Source: Bacteroidales bacterium
Lineage (GTDB): Bacteria > Bacteroidota > Bacteroidia > Bacteroidales > UBA932
Assembly: GCA_015060455.1 (NCBI GenBank)
Contig: SUYM01000012.1
Coordinates: 1-64,000, forward strand
Reading direction: 5' to 3'
Length of the DNA: 64,000 nucleotides
Of this stretch, positions 38,494-47,145 are shown one piece after another. The position numbers and the translations under genes were made by a program. Each line of letters begins with the position of its first letter. The stretch's first letter is position 1. The notes beneath the pieces are model-generated. The model ran no database searches, was not told the DNA's origin, and saw only the letters and a program-made list of their open reading frames with translations.

Positions 38494-39606
38494 CTATTTT
38501 TCCAGCATCTTCAATATTTCAGTACCGGCCAGCAGGAAGGCGCCGACTCCATAGACATCTGTAGAATCCTTTGTGACCTTGTCAGGCGAGGCACCGACCG
38601 GTTGTACATATCCGAGTTTTCCATCAGGATTGACACTTTCGACCAGGCCGCTCCATGCCTTCTTCAAGGCCTTTTCATATTTCGCGCCGTCAAGGATGCC
38701 ATTGTTGATTCCCCATGCGAGACCATAGCAGAAGAAAGCGGAAGCACTGTTTTCCGGTGTAGGATATGAGTCCGGATCGAGGAGACTGGCGTGCCAATGA
38801 CCGTCTTTATCCTGTGTCTTCAGCACAGCGTCAGTCATCTGCTTGAAGATGTCCACAAAATATGAACGCTCCGGATCATCAGCAGGAAGGTTGTTGAGTA
38901 TCAGAGGTATGCCTCCATATACCCAACCGTTTCCTCTGGCCCAGAACTGCTTGGCTCCGTTCGCCTCACGCAGTTTTATTCTCTTGCAGTCGCGATAATA
39001 GAGCCCTTCCGAGCGGTCATACAGGGAGTCAGTTGCAGTCTTGTATTCGCTGATAAGATAATCTCTATATACGTCTTCGCCTGTAAGTGTATATAGTGCA
39101 GCATAAACCGGCGGAGCCATGAACAATGCATCGGACCATGACCATCTGTTGCTCTTGCCGACAGGGTCCTTCTTTGAAAGTGCAGCATCGGAAGGATGGC
39201 TTGCAACATAGAAGGCACGCTCTTTAAGAGGCTGGATCATCTTCCCCTTCTTGTGTTTCTTATACATTTCAATGTACATCTGTCCCACACAGATGTCATC
39301 TGCATGGTATGAGCGGCCAAGAAGTCCCCATTTTTCTTCCTTTCCCACGCTCATGAGAAAATCGGCAGCCTTGGTGTCGCCTGCCTTTTCTGCCCAATGA
39401 TACATTCCTATATAGAGCGCTCCATTGTGCCACCCGGTCTTTTTATATTTGACATTTCCGAAATTGTCTATCTGCCAATCAGAAACTGCACGGCAGACTT
39501 CCTTTACGGCATCTTCTGTCAGTTTGTCTGAATATGAACTTTTTTCGTTTGCCGACAATGTAATGGACAAGACAGCGATTGAAATGATGGAAAGAAATTT
39601 TTTCAT
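38494..39606 (-). CDS. Glycoside hydrolase family 105 (unsaturated glucuronyl/rhamnogalacturonyl hydrolase)
   Basis: A 370-residue exported protein with signal peptide MKKFLSIISIAVLSITLSAN. The alpha/alpha barrel shows repeated Trp/Tyr motifs: TGWHNGALYIGMY, GRSYHADDICVGQMY, WSWSDALFMAPP (Asp159, in the position of the YteR catalytic Asp) and FWARGNGWVYGGIP. The family removes unsaturated uronic acids from lyase products of pectin or glycosaminoglycans. No susC/susD or lyase genes are nearby, so this is not part of a visible polysaccharide locus. Confidence 0.85.
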   Translation of the reverse strand: MKKFLSIISIAVLSITLSANEKSSYSDKLTEDAVKEVCRAVSDWQIDNFGNVKYKKTGWHNGALYIGMYHWAEKAGDTKAADFLMSVGKEEKWGLLGRSYHADDICVGQMYIEMYKKHKKGKMIQPLKERAFYVASHPSDAALSKKDPVGKSNRWSWSDALFMAPPVYAALYTLTGEDVYRDYLISEYKTATDSLYDRSEGLYYRDCKRIKLREANGAKQFWARGNGWVYGGIPLILNNLPADDPERSYFVDIFKQMTDAVLKTQDKDGHWHASLLDPDSYPTPENSASAFFCYGLAWGINNGILDGAKYEKALKKAWSGLVESVNPDGKLGYVQPVGASPDKVTKDSTDVYGVGAFLLAGTEILKMLEK

Positions 39607-39657
39607 GGTTATCAGTTAAAGTGTCTTATGGGTTAACCTGATTTTGTCTTTATATGC

Positions 39658-40896
39658 TTATGCCAGTTTATGGATAGCCAGTCCCGAGCGGAGTTTCGGC
39701 TCGAACCATGTGGTCTTCGGCGGCATGATGTTGCCTGAATCTGCAATGTCGATGAGTTGCTTCATGGAAACAGGATAGAGGGCGAAGGCAACTGCCATCT
39801 CGCCGCTATCGACTCTGCGCGAAAGTTCGCCAAGTCCACGGATTCCGCCGACGAAATCTATTCTTTTTGAAGTGCGAAGGTCTGTGATGCCGAGAATCTT
39901 GTCCAGCACGAGATTGGACAGAATGGTCACGTCAAGCACTCCGATAGGGTCGTTGTCGTCATATCGCCCTTCCTTTGCAACGAGCGAGTACCATTTGCCC
40001 GACAGATACATCGAGAACTCATGGAGTCTGCACGGCTTGTATATCTCACAGCCTTCTTCACGAACCTCGAAATCGGCAGACAGCGCTTCAAGCAACTGCT
40101 CTGGGGTCAGTCCGTTGAGGTCCTTCACCACGCGGTTGTAGTCGATGATCTTAAGTTGGCTGTCAGGGAAGGCGACTGTCATGAAATAGTTATATTCCTC
40201 CTCTCCAGTATGGCTTGGATTCTGTCCGCGGAGTTCTGCTCCCACACGTGCTGCGGCTGCCGTACGATGGTGACCATCAGCGACATAGAAGGCAGGGATT
40301 CCGGCAAAGATCTCTGTTATGCGGGCAATGTCCTCCTCTGAGTCAATCACCCAGAAATGATGACCGAAACCGTCCTCCGCCACGAAATCATACTCCGGTT
40401 CGCCTGCGATATAACGCTCCACAATGGCGTTCACCTCGGCGTTGTCCGGATAGGCAAAGAATACAGGCTCGATGTTGGCATTTTGGATGCGCACATGGAT
40501 CATGCGGTCGTCCTCCTTGTCCTTGCGGGTAAGTTCATGCTTCTTGATGGCTCCTGAGGCATAGTCATCGGTGTGGGCGCACATCACAAGTCCATACTGT
40601 GTGCGGCCGTCCATAGTCTGTGCATATACATAGTAACATGGCTTCTCGTCCTGCACAAGCCAGCCTTTCTGCTGCCATGCCTTGAAATTCTCCACTGCCT
40701 TGTCGTATGCCGGCTGGCTATGCTCGTCGATGATAGGGTCGAAATCGATTTCCGGCTTGGTGATATGCAGAAGGGATTTCTCTCCGGCTTCCGCCTTGGC
40801 CTCTACCGAGTTGAGCACGTCGTATGGACGCGCTGCAACTTCTTCTACATATTGTTTCGGTGGTCTAACCGCCGCAAATGGTCTGATCTTTACCAT
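39658..40896 (-). CDS. DUF1015 family protein
   Basis: A 412-residue soluble protein that opens KIRPFAAVRPPKQYVEEVAARPYDVLNS, the standard DUF1015 start. It contains HKxE-like charged segments (IKKHELTRKDKEDDRM) and YVADGHHRTAAAAR, a conserved His-rich loop that looks like an active site. It is the third gene of serC-serA-DUF1015, 3 bases after the serA stop. The gene order, which I recall as recurring in this phylum, points to a role in serine metabolism (inference). Confidence 0.85.
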   Translation of the reverse strand: MVKIRPFAAVRPPKQYVEEVAARPYDVLNSVEAKAEAGEKSLLHITKPEIDFDPIIDEHSQPAYDKAVENFKAWQQKGWLVQDEKPCYYVYAQTMDGRTQYGLVMCAHTDDYASGAIKKHELTRKDKEDDRMIHVRIQNANIEPVFFAYPDNAEVNAIVERYIAGEPEYDFVAEDGFGHHFWVIDSEEDIARITEIFAGIPAFYVADGHHRTAAAARVGAELRGQNPSHTGEEEYNYFMTVAFPDSQLKIIDYNRVVKDLNGLTPEQLLEALSADFEVREEGCEIYKPCRLHEFSMYLSGKWYSLVAKEGRYDDNDPIGVLDVTILSNLVLDKILGITDLRTSKRIDFVGGIRGLGELSRRVDSGEMAVAFALYPVSMKQLIDIADSGNIMPPKTTWFEPKLRSGLAIHKLA

Positions 40897-40899
40897 ATA

Positions 40900-41811
40900 T
40901 TACTTGTTTACCTGGAATTTGACGCATCCGATCTCAAAGAAATTCACAATCTGATGTGCGGCCGCAAGACCTGCATGGACATTGGCCTCTGCTGTCTCGG
41001 CTCCCATCTTCTTCGGAGTGGCAAACACCCTGTTTCCGAACTTTTCTTTCAGTTCGGCGATGCACGAAGGAGCAACGTCAGTCGCAAATTTGAGGTCAGG
41101 TCTGTCAGTGAGTGCCCTCATCAGTCCCTCCTCGCACACAAGTTCCTTGCGGGCCGTGTTTATAAGGCAGCCTCCTTTCGGCATCTGAGTAAGGAATTCA
41201 TATTTTATAGACCCCTTTGTCAGAGGCGTAGCAGGGATGTTGACCGATACGAAATCGCAACTTTCATATAGTTTGTCGTATGAGAAGGTGTGCTCCCATC
41301 TGTTGTGTTTTTCCTTGATCTCATCAGTCTTGACCAGCACTTCCATACCAAGGGCAACAGCCTTTCTGGCAATGAGTTGGCCGATGTTTCCGAAACCGAT
41401 GATGCCGAGTCTTTTGCCGCTGAGTTCGCAGCCTGTGCCTGGGTTGAAGCAGTTTCTGGACATATAGATCATCAGACCTATGGCAAGTTCAGCCACTGCA
41501 TTTGCGTTCTGTCCCGGAGTGTTCATGACCACGATTCCACGCTCCGTGCATGCGTGCAGATCCACATTGTCATATCCTGCACCGGCGCGTACCACAAGTT
41601 TGAGTTGCTTTGCAGCCTGAACGACCTCGGCTGTAACCTTGTCTGAACGGATAATCATTGCATCGACATCGGCTACGGCTTCGAGGAGTTGTGACTTGTC
41701 TGTATATTTTTCCAGGCGGACCAGTTCATGTCCGGCCTTTTCAATGATTTTCTGTATGCCGCCCACCGCGGCAGCGGCAAATGGCTTCTCTGTTGCTAAA
41801 AGTACTTTCAT
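40900..41811 (-). CDS. serA: D-3-phosphoglycerate dehydrogenase (short form without ACT domain)
   Basis: A 303-residue D-isomer 2-hydroxyacid dehydrogenase, first step of serine synthesis from 3-phosphoglycerate. The NAD motif is GKRLGIIGFGNIGQLIARKA. The active-site Arg is in VVRAGAGYDNVD. The usual catalytic Glu/His positions are less easily aligned by eye (FATDVAPSCIAELKEKFGN and FATPKKMGAETAEA). No C-terminal ACT domain, so no serine feedback by that route. Placed between serC and DUF1015. Confidence 0.9.
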   Translation of the reverse strand: MKVLLATEKPFAAAAVGGIQKIIEKAGHELVRLEKYTDKSQLLEAVADVDAMIIRSDKVTAEVVQAAKQLKLVVRAGAGYDNVDLHACTERGIVVMNTPGQNANAVAELAIGLMIYMSRNCFNPGTGCELSGKRLGIIGFGNIGQLIARKAVALGMEVLVKTDEIKEKHNRWEHTFSYDKLYESCDFVSVNIPATPLTKGSIKYEFLTQMPKGGCLINTARKELVCEEGLMRALTDRPDLKFATDVAPSCIAELKEKFGNRVFATPKKMGAETAEANVHAGLAAAHQIVNFFEIGCVKFQVNK

Positions 41812-41823
41812 ATTGTTTTTTAG

Positions 41824-41911
41824 ATTTCTCCACTCGCTTCGCTCGGTCGAAATGACAGTTAATGGTCGCTCGGTCGCTTTCTGTCATCTCGAGCGAAGTC
41901 GAGAGATCTGA
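41824..41911. repeat. Hairpin repeats between serC and serA
   Basis: An AGATTTCTCC...GGTCGAAATGACAG unit (inverse orientation, ATTTC/GAAAT ends) is followed by TTAATGGTCGCTCGGTCGCT and a unit TGTCATCTCGAGCGAAGTCG ending AGAGATCTG. The whole block is repeated almost exactly at 43464-43581. Confidence 0.8.
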
Positions 41912-42985
41912 TTATTTATGTAATGCTTCAAACTCCTTCATGCAGTCCACAAGTGCCTGTACGCTCTCCATAGGACATGCATTGTAGATGGATGCGCGGA
42001 ATCCGCCCACAGACCTGTGACCCTTGATGCCCGTCATGCCCTTTGACTTTGCAAACGCCATGAACTCGTCCTGGAGAGCCTCCTTGCCCTCTGCCATCAC
42101 GAAGCATACGTTCATGATTGAGCGGTCCTCGACTGCTGCGGTTCCCCGGAACATGCTGTTGCGGTCTATTTCACCGTAGAGCAGTTCCGCCTTTGCCTTG
42201 TTTATCTTCTGAATTGCCTCTACACCGCCCTGTTCCTTGAGCCAGCGTAGAGTCTCGTTCATCACGAATATCGAGAATACCGGCGGAGTATTGAACATCG
42301 AACCGCCGTCTATATGTGTCTGGAGGTTGAGCATGGTCGGGATATATCTGCTTACCTTTCCGAGCAGGTCCTTATTCACGATGAAGAACGCCACTCCGGC
42401 AGGACCCACATTCTTCTGCGCACCACCGTAGATCATTGCGTATTTGCTTACATCCACCGGACGGCTCATGATGTCAGACGACATGTCCGCGATAAGCGGA
42501 ACAGGGGAGTCAAGGTCTTCGTGAAGTTCCGTGCCGTAGATGGTGTTGTTTGTCGTCACATGCAGGTAGTCGAGGTCGGCAGGAATCTCGAATCCCTTTG
42601 GTATATAGTTATATACGGTTTCTGCCGAAGATGCGATGGCGTATGCGTTGCCGAGACCTTTTGCCTCTTTGAGAGCCTTCTTCGCCCATACACCGGTTTC
42701 CAGATATGCAGCCTTGTTTTCAAGGAAGTTCATCGCAACATAGAGGAAGCCGAGGCTTGCACCACCGCCGAGGAATACAACCTCGTGAGTGTCAGGGATA
42801 TTGAGGAGTTCTTTCCAGAGTGCACGGCATTCGTCCATGACACTTTCCCACTCCTTAGTACGGTGCGATATAGAGATGACAGGAATACCTGTGCCTTTAA
42901 AGTCTTTCAATGCTTCGATTGCTTTGTCGATGGCCTGCTGTGGAAGGACGCATGGACCTGCGGTAAAGTTGTGTACCTTTTTCAT
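41912..42985 (-). CDS. serC: Phosphoserine aminotransferase
   Basis: Class V PLP aminotransferase, second step of serine synthesis and also used for pyridoxal phosphate synthesis. It starts [18 protein letters not shown]. It has [13 protein letters not shown], the PLP lysine in [16 protein letters not shown] and the end [20 protein letters not shown]. 357 residues is normal. It begins 17 bases after the pyrI stop, so pyrBI and serCA may be co-transcribed. Confidence 0.97.
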   Translation of the reverse strand: MKKVHNFTAGPCVLPQQAIDKAIEALKDFKGTGIPVISISHRTKEWESVMDECRALWKELLNIPDTHEVVFLGGGASLGFLYVAMNFLENKAAYLETGVWAKKALKEAKGLGNAYAIASSAETVYNYIPKGFEIPADLDYLHVTTNNTIYGTELHEDLDSPVPLIADMSSDIMSRPVDVSKYAMIYGGAQKNVGPAGVAFFIVNKDLLGKVSRYIPTMLNLQTHIDGGSMFNTPPVFSIFVMNETLRWLKEQGGVEAIQKINKAKAELLYGEIDRNSMFRGTAAVEDRSIMNVCFVMAEGKEALQDEFMAFAKSKGMTGIKGHRSVGGFRASIYNACPMESVQALVDCMKEFEALHK

Positions 42986-43001
42986 ACGTTTTGAAGTTCG
43001 T

Positions 43002-43454
43002 TTAGAAAATATGTTTTGAATCTGTTATCTTTTCGCAATAGCAGCACAGAAGCGATACCTCGTTGCCGTTTTCTATTGTCGTGAATTTTGTCTTTATCGG
43101 CTGGTGATTGGTCACGCACTTAGGGTTCTTGCATTTTGCGATACCTATGATCTCGTGCGGCATGACCAATTTTTTCTTCTCCACCACCTTGAACCCGCGT
43201 ATCACATTAACAGTGGCCTTTGGGGCTATAAGTGCGAGTTTGTTAAGTTCCTCATCTTCAAAGAACTTGTCGGCAATCTTGATGATGCCTTTCTTGCCGT
43301 ATATCTTGCTGGCAAGGTTGATGCCGATGGTGATCTGGCTTTCCACCCCCTTGAGGTTGAGGATGTCGAGTGCCTTATATACGTTTTCCGCAGGAATATG
43401 GTCAAGTACCGTACCATTCTCCAATGCGCTTACTACCAATTCTTTTCTTCCCAT
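43002..43454 (-). CDS. pyrI: Aspartate carbamoyltransferase regulatory subunit
   Basis: 150 residues: an N-terminal nucleotide-binding domain ([20 protein letters not shown]) and a C-terminal zinc domain with CKNPKC and CCYC. It carries the allosteric CTP/ATP response in ATCase. Downstream of pyrB, separated by a repeat block. Confidence 0.96.
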   Translation of the reverse strand: MGRKELVVSALENGTVLDHIPAENVYKALDILNLKGVESQITIGINLASKIYGKKGIIKIADKFFEDEELNKLALIAPKATVNVIRGFKVVEKKKLVMPHEIIGIAKCKNPKCVTNHQPIKTKFTTIENGNEVSLLCCYCEKITDSKHIF

Positions 43455-43463
43455 GATGAAATA

Positions 43464-43581
43464 TAGATTTCTCCACTCGCTTCGCTCGGTCGAAATGACA
43501 ATTAATGGTCGCTCGGTTGAAATGACAGTTAATGGTCGCTCGGTCGCTTCCTGTCATCTCGAGCGAAGTCGAGAGATCTGT
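43464..43581. repeat. Hairpin repeats between pyrB and pyrI
   Basis: The same block as 41824-41911 but longer by about 29 bases: one extra TTAATGGTCGCTCGGTTGAAATGACAG-like piece. It ends at the pyrB stop in TCGAGAGATCTG. Confidence 0.8.
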
Positions 43582-44487
43582 TTAACGATATCCGAGCAGG
43601 TATGAAATGATTGCCATTCTGACATAAAGACCGTTCTCCGCCTGCTTGAAATAATATGCGTAAGGAGTCTCGTCAACATCCTGAGTGATTTCCGTCACCC
43701 TTGGCAGAGGATGCAGGATCTTCATGTTGTCCCTTACGTTTCCAAGCATATCCGCACTTAATGTATATACATCCTTCACTCTTTCATATTCCATCGGATC
43801 GGTGAACCTTTCCTGCTGCACGCGTGTCATATAGAGGATGTCGCAGTCGTTGAGGTGCTCTTCAAGAGATGTGGTCTCTATGTATTCTATGCCCTTGCTG
43901 TCAAGGAACTGCTTGTATTCCTTAGGCATCTTGAGTTCCTCGGGAGCAGTGAATATGAATTTCGGATTGAAATGGGACATCGCCTGAAGAAGGGAGTGGG
44001 TGGTGCGGCCATATTTGAGGTCTCCTACCATATTTATTGTAAGCCCTTCAAGCGTGCCCTGAGTCTGCAATATCGAATAAAGGTCAAGCAGAGTCTGAGA
44101 AGGGTGCTGGTTGGCTCCGTCTCCTGCATTCACCACAGGAACATCAGCAACTTCCGAAGCATAGCGTGAACTGCCTTCGAGAGGGTGGCGCATGACGATC
44201 ATATCCACGTAGTTGTTGACCATCTTGATGGTGTCTTTCAGCGTTTCACCCTTGCTCTGACTGGTGTTTGAGGCATCCGAGAAGCCAATGACCTTTGCAC
44301 CGAGACGGTTGATCGCTGTCTCGAAACTCAGCCTGGTCCTTGTCGAAGGCTCAAAGAAAAGGCTTGCGATGACCTTTCCCTGAAGGAAATTCTGCTCTCT
44401 GTTCCGCTCGAATTCCCTTGCCGTTTCCAGCACATGAAGAATTTCCTCTTTCGTAAAATCTCCGATAGAAATCAAACTCTTTTTCAT
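43582..44487 (-). CDS. pyrB: Aspartate carbamoyltransferase catalytic subunit
   Basis: Second step of pyrimidine synthesis. Motifs: the carbamoyl-phosphate loop [38 protein letters not shown] and the C-terminal [10 protein letters not shown]. 301 residues. It forms the pyrB-pyrI pair on the minus strand, followed by serC-serA-DUF1015. Confidence 0.97.
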   Translation of the reverse strand: MKKSLISIGDFTKEEILHVLETAREFERNREQNFLQGKVIASLFFEPSTRTRLSFETAINRLGAKVIGFSDASNTSQSKGETLKDTIKMVNNYVDMIVMRHPLEGSSRYASEVADVPVVNAGDGANQHPSQTLLDLYSILQTQGTLEGLTINMVGDLKYGRTTHSLLQAMSHFNPKFIFTAPEELKMPKEYKQFLDSKGIEYIETTSLEEHLNDCDILYMTRVQQERFTDPMEYERVKDVYTLSADMLGNVRDNMKILHPLPRVTEITQDVDETPYAYYFKQAENGLYVRMAIISYLLGYR

Positions 44488-44582
44488 ACGTATATCTGCT
44501 ACAAAAACATATTAAAATCGTCGCAGGTGGTGCCGAAATCGTGGGTGCCTGCTACACTTTTGCGGTGATATTGCTGCAGGTG

Positions 44583-45197
44583 CTACAGCGATTCCAGTCT
44601 GCATCCTTCCACATCGCCCATCCTCTCCTCAAATGTCTCCACCAAGGACAGCCTCACATTCACATCTACGCTGCACTCCATGTCAAACTTCTGATTCTTC
44701 TGCTCCAAGCCCATATCCTTGCATACCTTCATGACTGCGTTCATGCTCATATACCCGAAATGCACCCTGTACATCTTCGAAGCGATCTTCTCCACAATCT
44801 CAGCGTTTGCCAGTGCGTCAGCAGTCGAACTCTTGTATGCGCGGATCAGTCCCGGTATCCCTAATTTTATACCCCCGAAATACCTCACGACCACCACAAG
44901 TATGTCGCTCAGTCCGTTGGAGTCTATCTGTCCCAGCACCGGTCTGCCGGAAGATCCGGAAGGCTCGCCGTCGTCATTCGCCCTGAACCTGTCGCCCAAG
45001 TATCCGAGGCGATATGCATAAACGTGGTGCCTCGCGTCAAAGTACTCCTTTTTCAGCGCCGCCACAATCTCCTTCACTTCCTCCTCAGTTTCAACGGGGT
45101 ACGCATGGGCAATGAACCTGCTGCCATTGTCCTTGAAGAGACCTTTTGCCTCACCGGCGATGCTCTTGTACGAGTCCTTTATCTGGTCGCTATCCAT
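44583..45197 (-). CDS. yigZ: YigZ/IMPACT family protein
   Basis: A 204-residue protein with the UPF0029/Impact N-terminal domain signature: RFIAHAYPVETEEEVKEIV, then DNDGEPSGSSGRPVLGQI and VVVVRYFGGIKLGIPGLIRAY, followed by the small C-terminal ferredoxin-like domain. The family is linked in eukaryotes to Gcn2 control; the bacterial function is uncertain. Located 95 bases upstream of pyrB on the same strand. Confidence 0.92.
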   Translation of the reverse strand: MDSDQIKDSYKSIAGEAKGLFKDNGSRFIAHAYPVETEEEVKEIVAALKKEYFDARHHVYAYRLGYLGDRFRANDDGEPSGSSGRPVLGQIDSNGLSDILVVVVRYFGGIKLGIPGLIRAYKSSTADALANAEIVEKIASKMYRVHFGYMSMNAVMKVCKDMGLEQKNQKFDMECSVDVNVRLSLVETFEERMGDVEGCRLESL

Positions 45198-45263
45198 ACA
45201 ACCCTCAAATTTAGTATTATTTAATGGAAAAACCGAAATAATAACGAATAATCATTCAAATAA

Positions 45264-45341
45264 AATGATTATCCGTTATCAGTGCAGTAAAACAGGCTCC
45301 ACTATCCCTGTGCGCTACATCGAAGGAACATTATCTGCACC
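45264..45341. repeat. Second copy of the 78-bp part of the MITE-like element
   Basis: Matches 8729-8806 over 78 bases with about eight differences and no gaps (shared GTGCGCTACAT, GAAGGAACATTATCTGCAC). It has the left end AATGATTATCC but the right terminal repeat is degraded (CTTTAACGCC instead of CTTTACGGAT). Confidence 0.75.
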
Positions 45342-46134
45342 TTTAACGCCAAATACATCCGTCCCGAAATACTGTCTCCTGCCGGCGGCTGACACACACG
45401 CAAAAAAACGGCGAAAAACTGTGGGTGTGTCCGTGCGGCTTTTCCGATACCAGTTTCTGAGGCATAGCCATCGTGCATGCTTCACTATTCGCCAAAGGAC
45501 CGGCACGAAGCAGGCGAGCGATACCTGAAGGGCTCGCTCGCGAACCTGCTTCGAGCAGGAGGAGATCATTTATTCCGCCTGCGGTGCCGCGCTGATGTTA
45601 TCTGCGCCACAAATGCCGCGCGACAACACCAGCATCATAAATACCGTGACAGTACCAGCATCGGAAATCCCGCGCAGTATCTGCATCACAAATGCTTCAC
45701 ATCAGCACCTGCATCTTTTGCGGAGACCTGGAACGGGGCATATTTGTAACTCGCAGACTATCAAGTATATACAAAAGGCAGTGTCGCCACTCTACCCCTA
45801 AAACAGGGGACCTATGACATTCACCTTTTGTACTCCGTTGATAATCAATATATTACAAAAAACACCCCGCTCCAGGTTTCCGCAAAAAACACTGCCGACC
45901 AGCCAACACTAAGAGAGGCCTGCAACATCTCTGGTCTCTGCAAACACTGCCGACTAACCAACACTATGAGAGGCCTGTAACATCTTAGGTCTCCGCACAA
46001 CACTCCCCACCGGACGACCGTGACAAAAAATCGGCGAAAATTGTAACGAAGGTCCTCAAAACCGGCATTTCAGCCTCGAAAACAAGACGACCGTGACAAA
46101 ACCAGGCAGATTTTTGTCACGGTCGTTCAAAAAT
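45342..46134. other. Gene-free region with several nested repeats
   Basis: No ORF here looks real. In order: a hairpin at 45507-45552 (GAAGCAGG...CCTGCTTC with inner GCGAGCGA/TCGCTCGC); a degenerate array of 25-28-base units around ATCTGCATCACAAATGC at 45600-45722; a 22-base inverted repeat at 45717-45738 and 45865-45886 (CCCCG.TCCAGGT.TCCGCAAA) with inner TACAAAAGG/CCTTTTGTA arms; two tandem 55-base units at 45888-45942 and 45943-45997; and ACGACCGTGACAAAA at 46014-46028, 46087-46101 and inverted at 46112-46126. Confidence 0.7.
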
Positions 46135-46182
46135 CACTGCACCCTTTGCAGATAATCATTATTATCCGCAAAGGGTGCAGTG
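46135..46182. repeat. 22-bp-arm palindrome of the AATGATTATCC family
   Basis: CACTGCACCCTTTGC at the left pairs with GCAAAGGGTGCAGTG at the right; 22-base arms with one mismatch and loop CATT. It looks like two terminal repeats of the MITE-like element placed head to head. Confidence 0.85.
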
Positions 46183-46385
46183 GTATCCCGAATTAATAAC
46201 TCGGCAGCAGTTCCGGTAGATTTGCACTATGCCTCTCATCGTCATGCCGAGCCGTCATACCTGAACAGGGTCAAATGGAGACATCCGCTGTGCATCTCGA
46301 CGCCACACCTTGCTGACGCCCTCCACAATATTACGTTTTCATCCGGAAAACAACCCCCGAAACCCGGATGAGATTATAGATTGTA
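46175..46385. repeat. Copy B of the large inverted repeat (partner at 10050-10389)
   Basis: The reverse complement of this segment matches the block upstream of the fimbrial locus nearly base for base, but lacks the two insertions present there (one bounded by CTCATCCGGG repeats, one carrying two hairpins). Non-coding. Confidence 0.75.
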
Positions 46386-46445
46386 ATAAAGCCTTGATGC
46401 TTCATTTCGTCATGCATCAAGGCTTCAATATATGCAGATGTATCC

Positions 46446-46871
46446 CTATTTCACGCGGAACCAGTCCATTGTTCTGCCGAGGAGTCCCATGCGGTCCAGT
46501 GAACCACGCACTTTAAGAATGTCTCCCTCCACTTTCATAGAGCAGTTGTAGGTCTTGCCGTTGCCCGGATCGTAGATTTTTCCTCCGCTATATTCGTCGC
46601 CGTCCTTTTTCAGGCCACTGAGCATATTCAGACCGATCAACTTACGGCTACGGAGTTTTTCGTCAGGGTTCTTGTCGTCAACAGCCGGAGTGCCGTCCGC
46701 TTCTATCGGCTTCTCAAGCCATACGATTTTTCCGTTGAACACATTTCCCTGCTGGTAGACTTCAACGATAGCAGTCCCGTCTTCAAGTTTCCAGCGTCCG
46801 ATCACGTCCTGCGCAAATCCTGCAGCAAAAGAGCCGAGCATGAAAACTATGCAAAACAAAATTTTCTTCAT
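46446..46871 (-). CDS. DUF2147 family exported protein
   Basis: A 141-residue protein with signal peptide ending GFAQD, then the family pattern VIGRWKLEDGTAIVEVYQQGN, a GKIVWL strand, LIGLNMLSGLKKDG and GKIYDPGNGKTYNCSMKVEGD, and the end LGRTMDWFRV. DUF2147 is a small beta-barrel-like, lipocalin-resembling family of unknown function. It stands alone between the repeat region and the DUF262 cassette. Confidence 0.88.
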   Translation of the reverse strand: MKKILFCIVFMLGSFAAGFAQDVIGRWKLEDGTAIVEVYQQGNVFNGKIVWLEKPIEADGTPAVDDKNPDEKLRSRKLIGLNMLSGLKKDGDEYSGGKIYDPGNGKTYNCSMKVEGDILKVRGSLDRMGLLGRTMDWFRVK

Positions 46872-46904
46872 TTGGTTCAGATATTAATTGGTTTAAACAT
46901 GCCG

Positions 46905-46935
46905 CAAAGTAGACCACTTCCCCCCGAAACGCCAA
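46905..46935 (-). promoter_or_regulatory. Candidate promoter of the DUF2147 gene
   Basis: On the minus strand TTG (46935-46933), 21 bases, TACTTTG (46911-46905), close to the consensus but one base short in the -7 box. Confidence 0.4.
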
Positions 46936-47035
46936 CTTTATGTGGTGTAATGCTGCTTTCTGTGGTAAAATGCCTCAAAATGCGGAGGTGAGACGCCCGT
47001 TTGTCGGATGTAACATTTATTTAACAGCCGAAGTA

Positions 47036-47065
47036 TTGCCGGAGTGAAAAATCTCCGTACCTTTG
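47036..47065 (+). promoter_or_regulatory. Orphan plus-strand promoter facing the DUF262 cassette
   Basis: TTG (47036-47038), 19 bases, TACCTTTG (47058-47065), a full consensus match. The next plus-strand gene, ridA, is 3.7 kb away beyond the antisense DUF262 genes. Confidence 0.6.
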
Positions 47066-47109
47066 CACCCGGTTATTAGTTTTAGTGTTATTAATTATGT
47101 GGTTAGTAT

Positions 47110-47145
47110 GAGGTGCCCCACGCGAGTGGCGCAACTCATTTTTTT
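47110..47145 (+). terminator. Intrinsic terminator just before the left direct repeat
   Basis: GAGGTGCCCCAC and GTGGCGCAACTC form a 12-position stem with two mismatches and a GCGA tetraloop, followed by a run of seven T. With the promoter at 47036-47065 it would bound a transcript of about 75 bases. Confidence 0.6.

Noticed and set aside
39607-39657. Palindrome GGTTAACC before the GH105 gene as an operator
   Set aside because: Too short and single; no regulator gene nearby to support it.
45600-45722. Possible CRISPR array
   Set aside because: The ~26-base units are degenerate and adjacent, with no constant-length unique spacers and no cas genes nearby. It is a decayed tandem repeat.
45477-45749. 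Small plus-strand ORF in the repeat region
   Set aside because: Built on the tandem and hairpin repeats; no start signal or family pattern.
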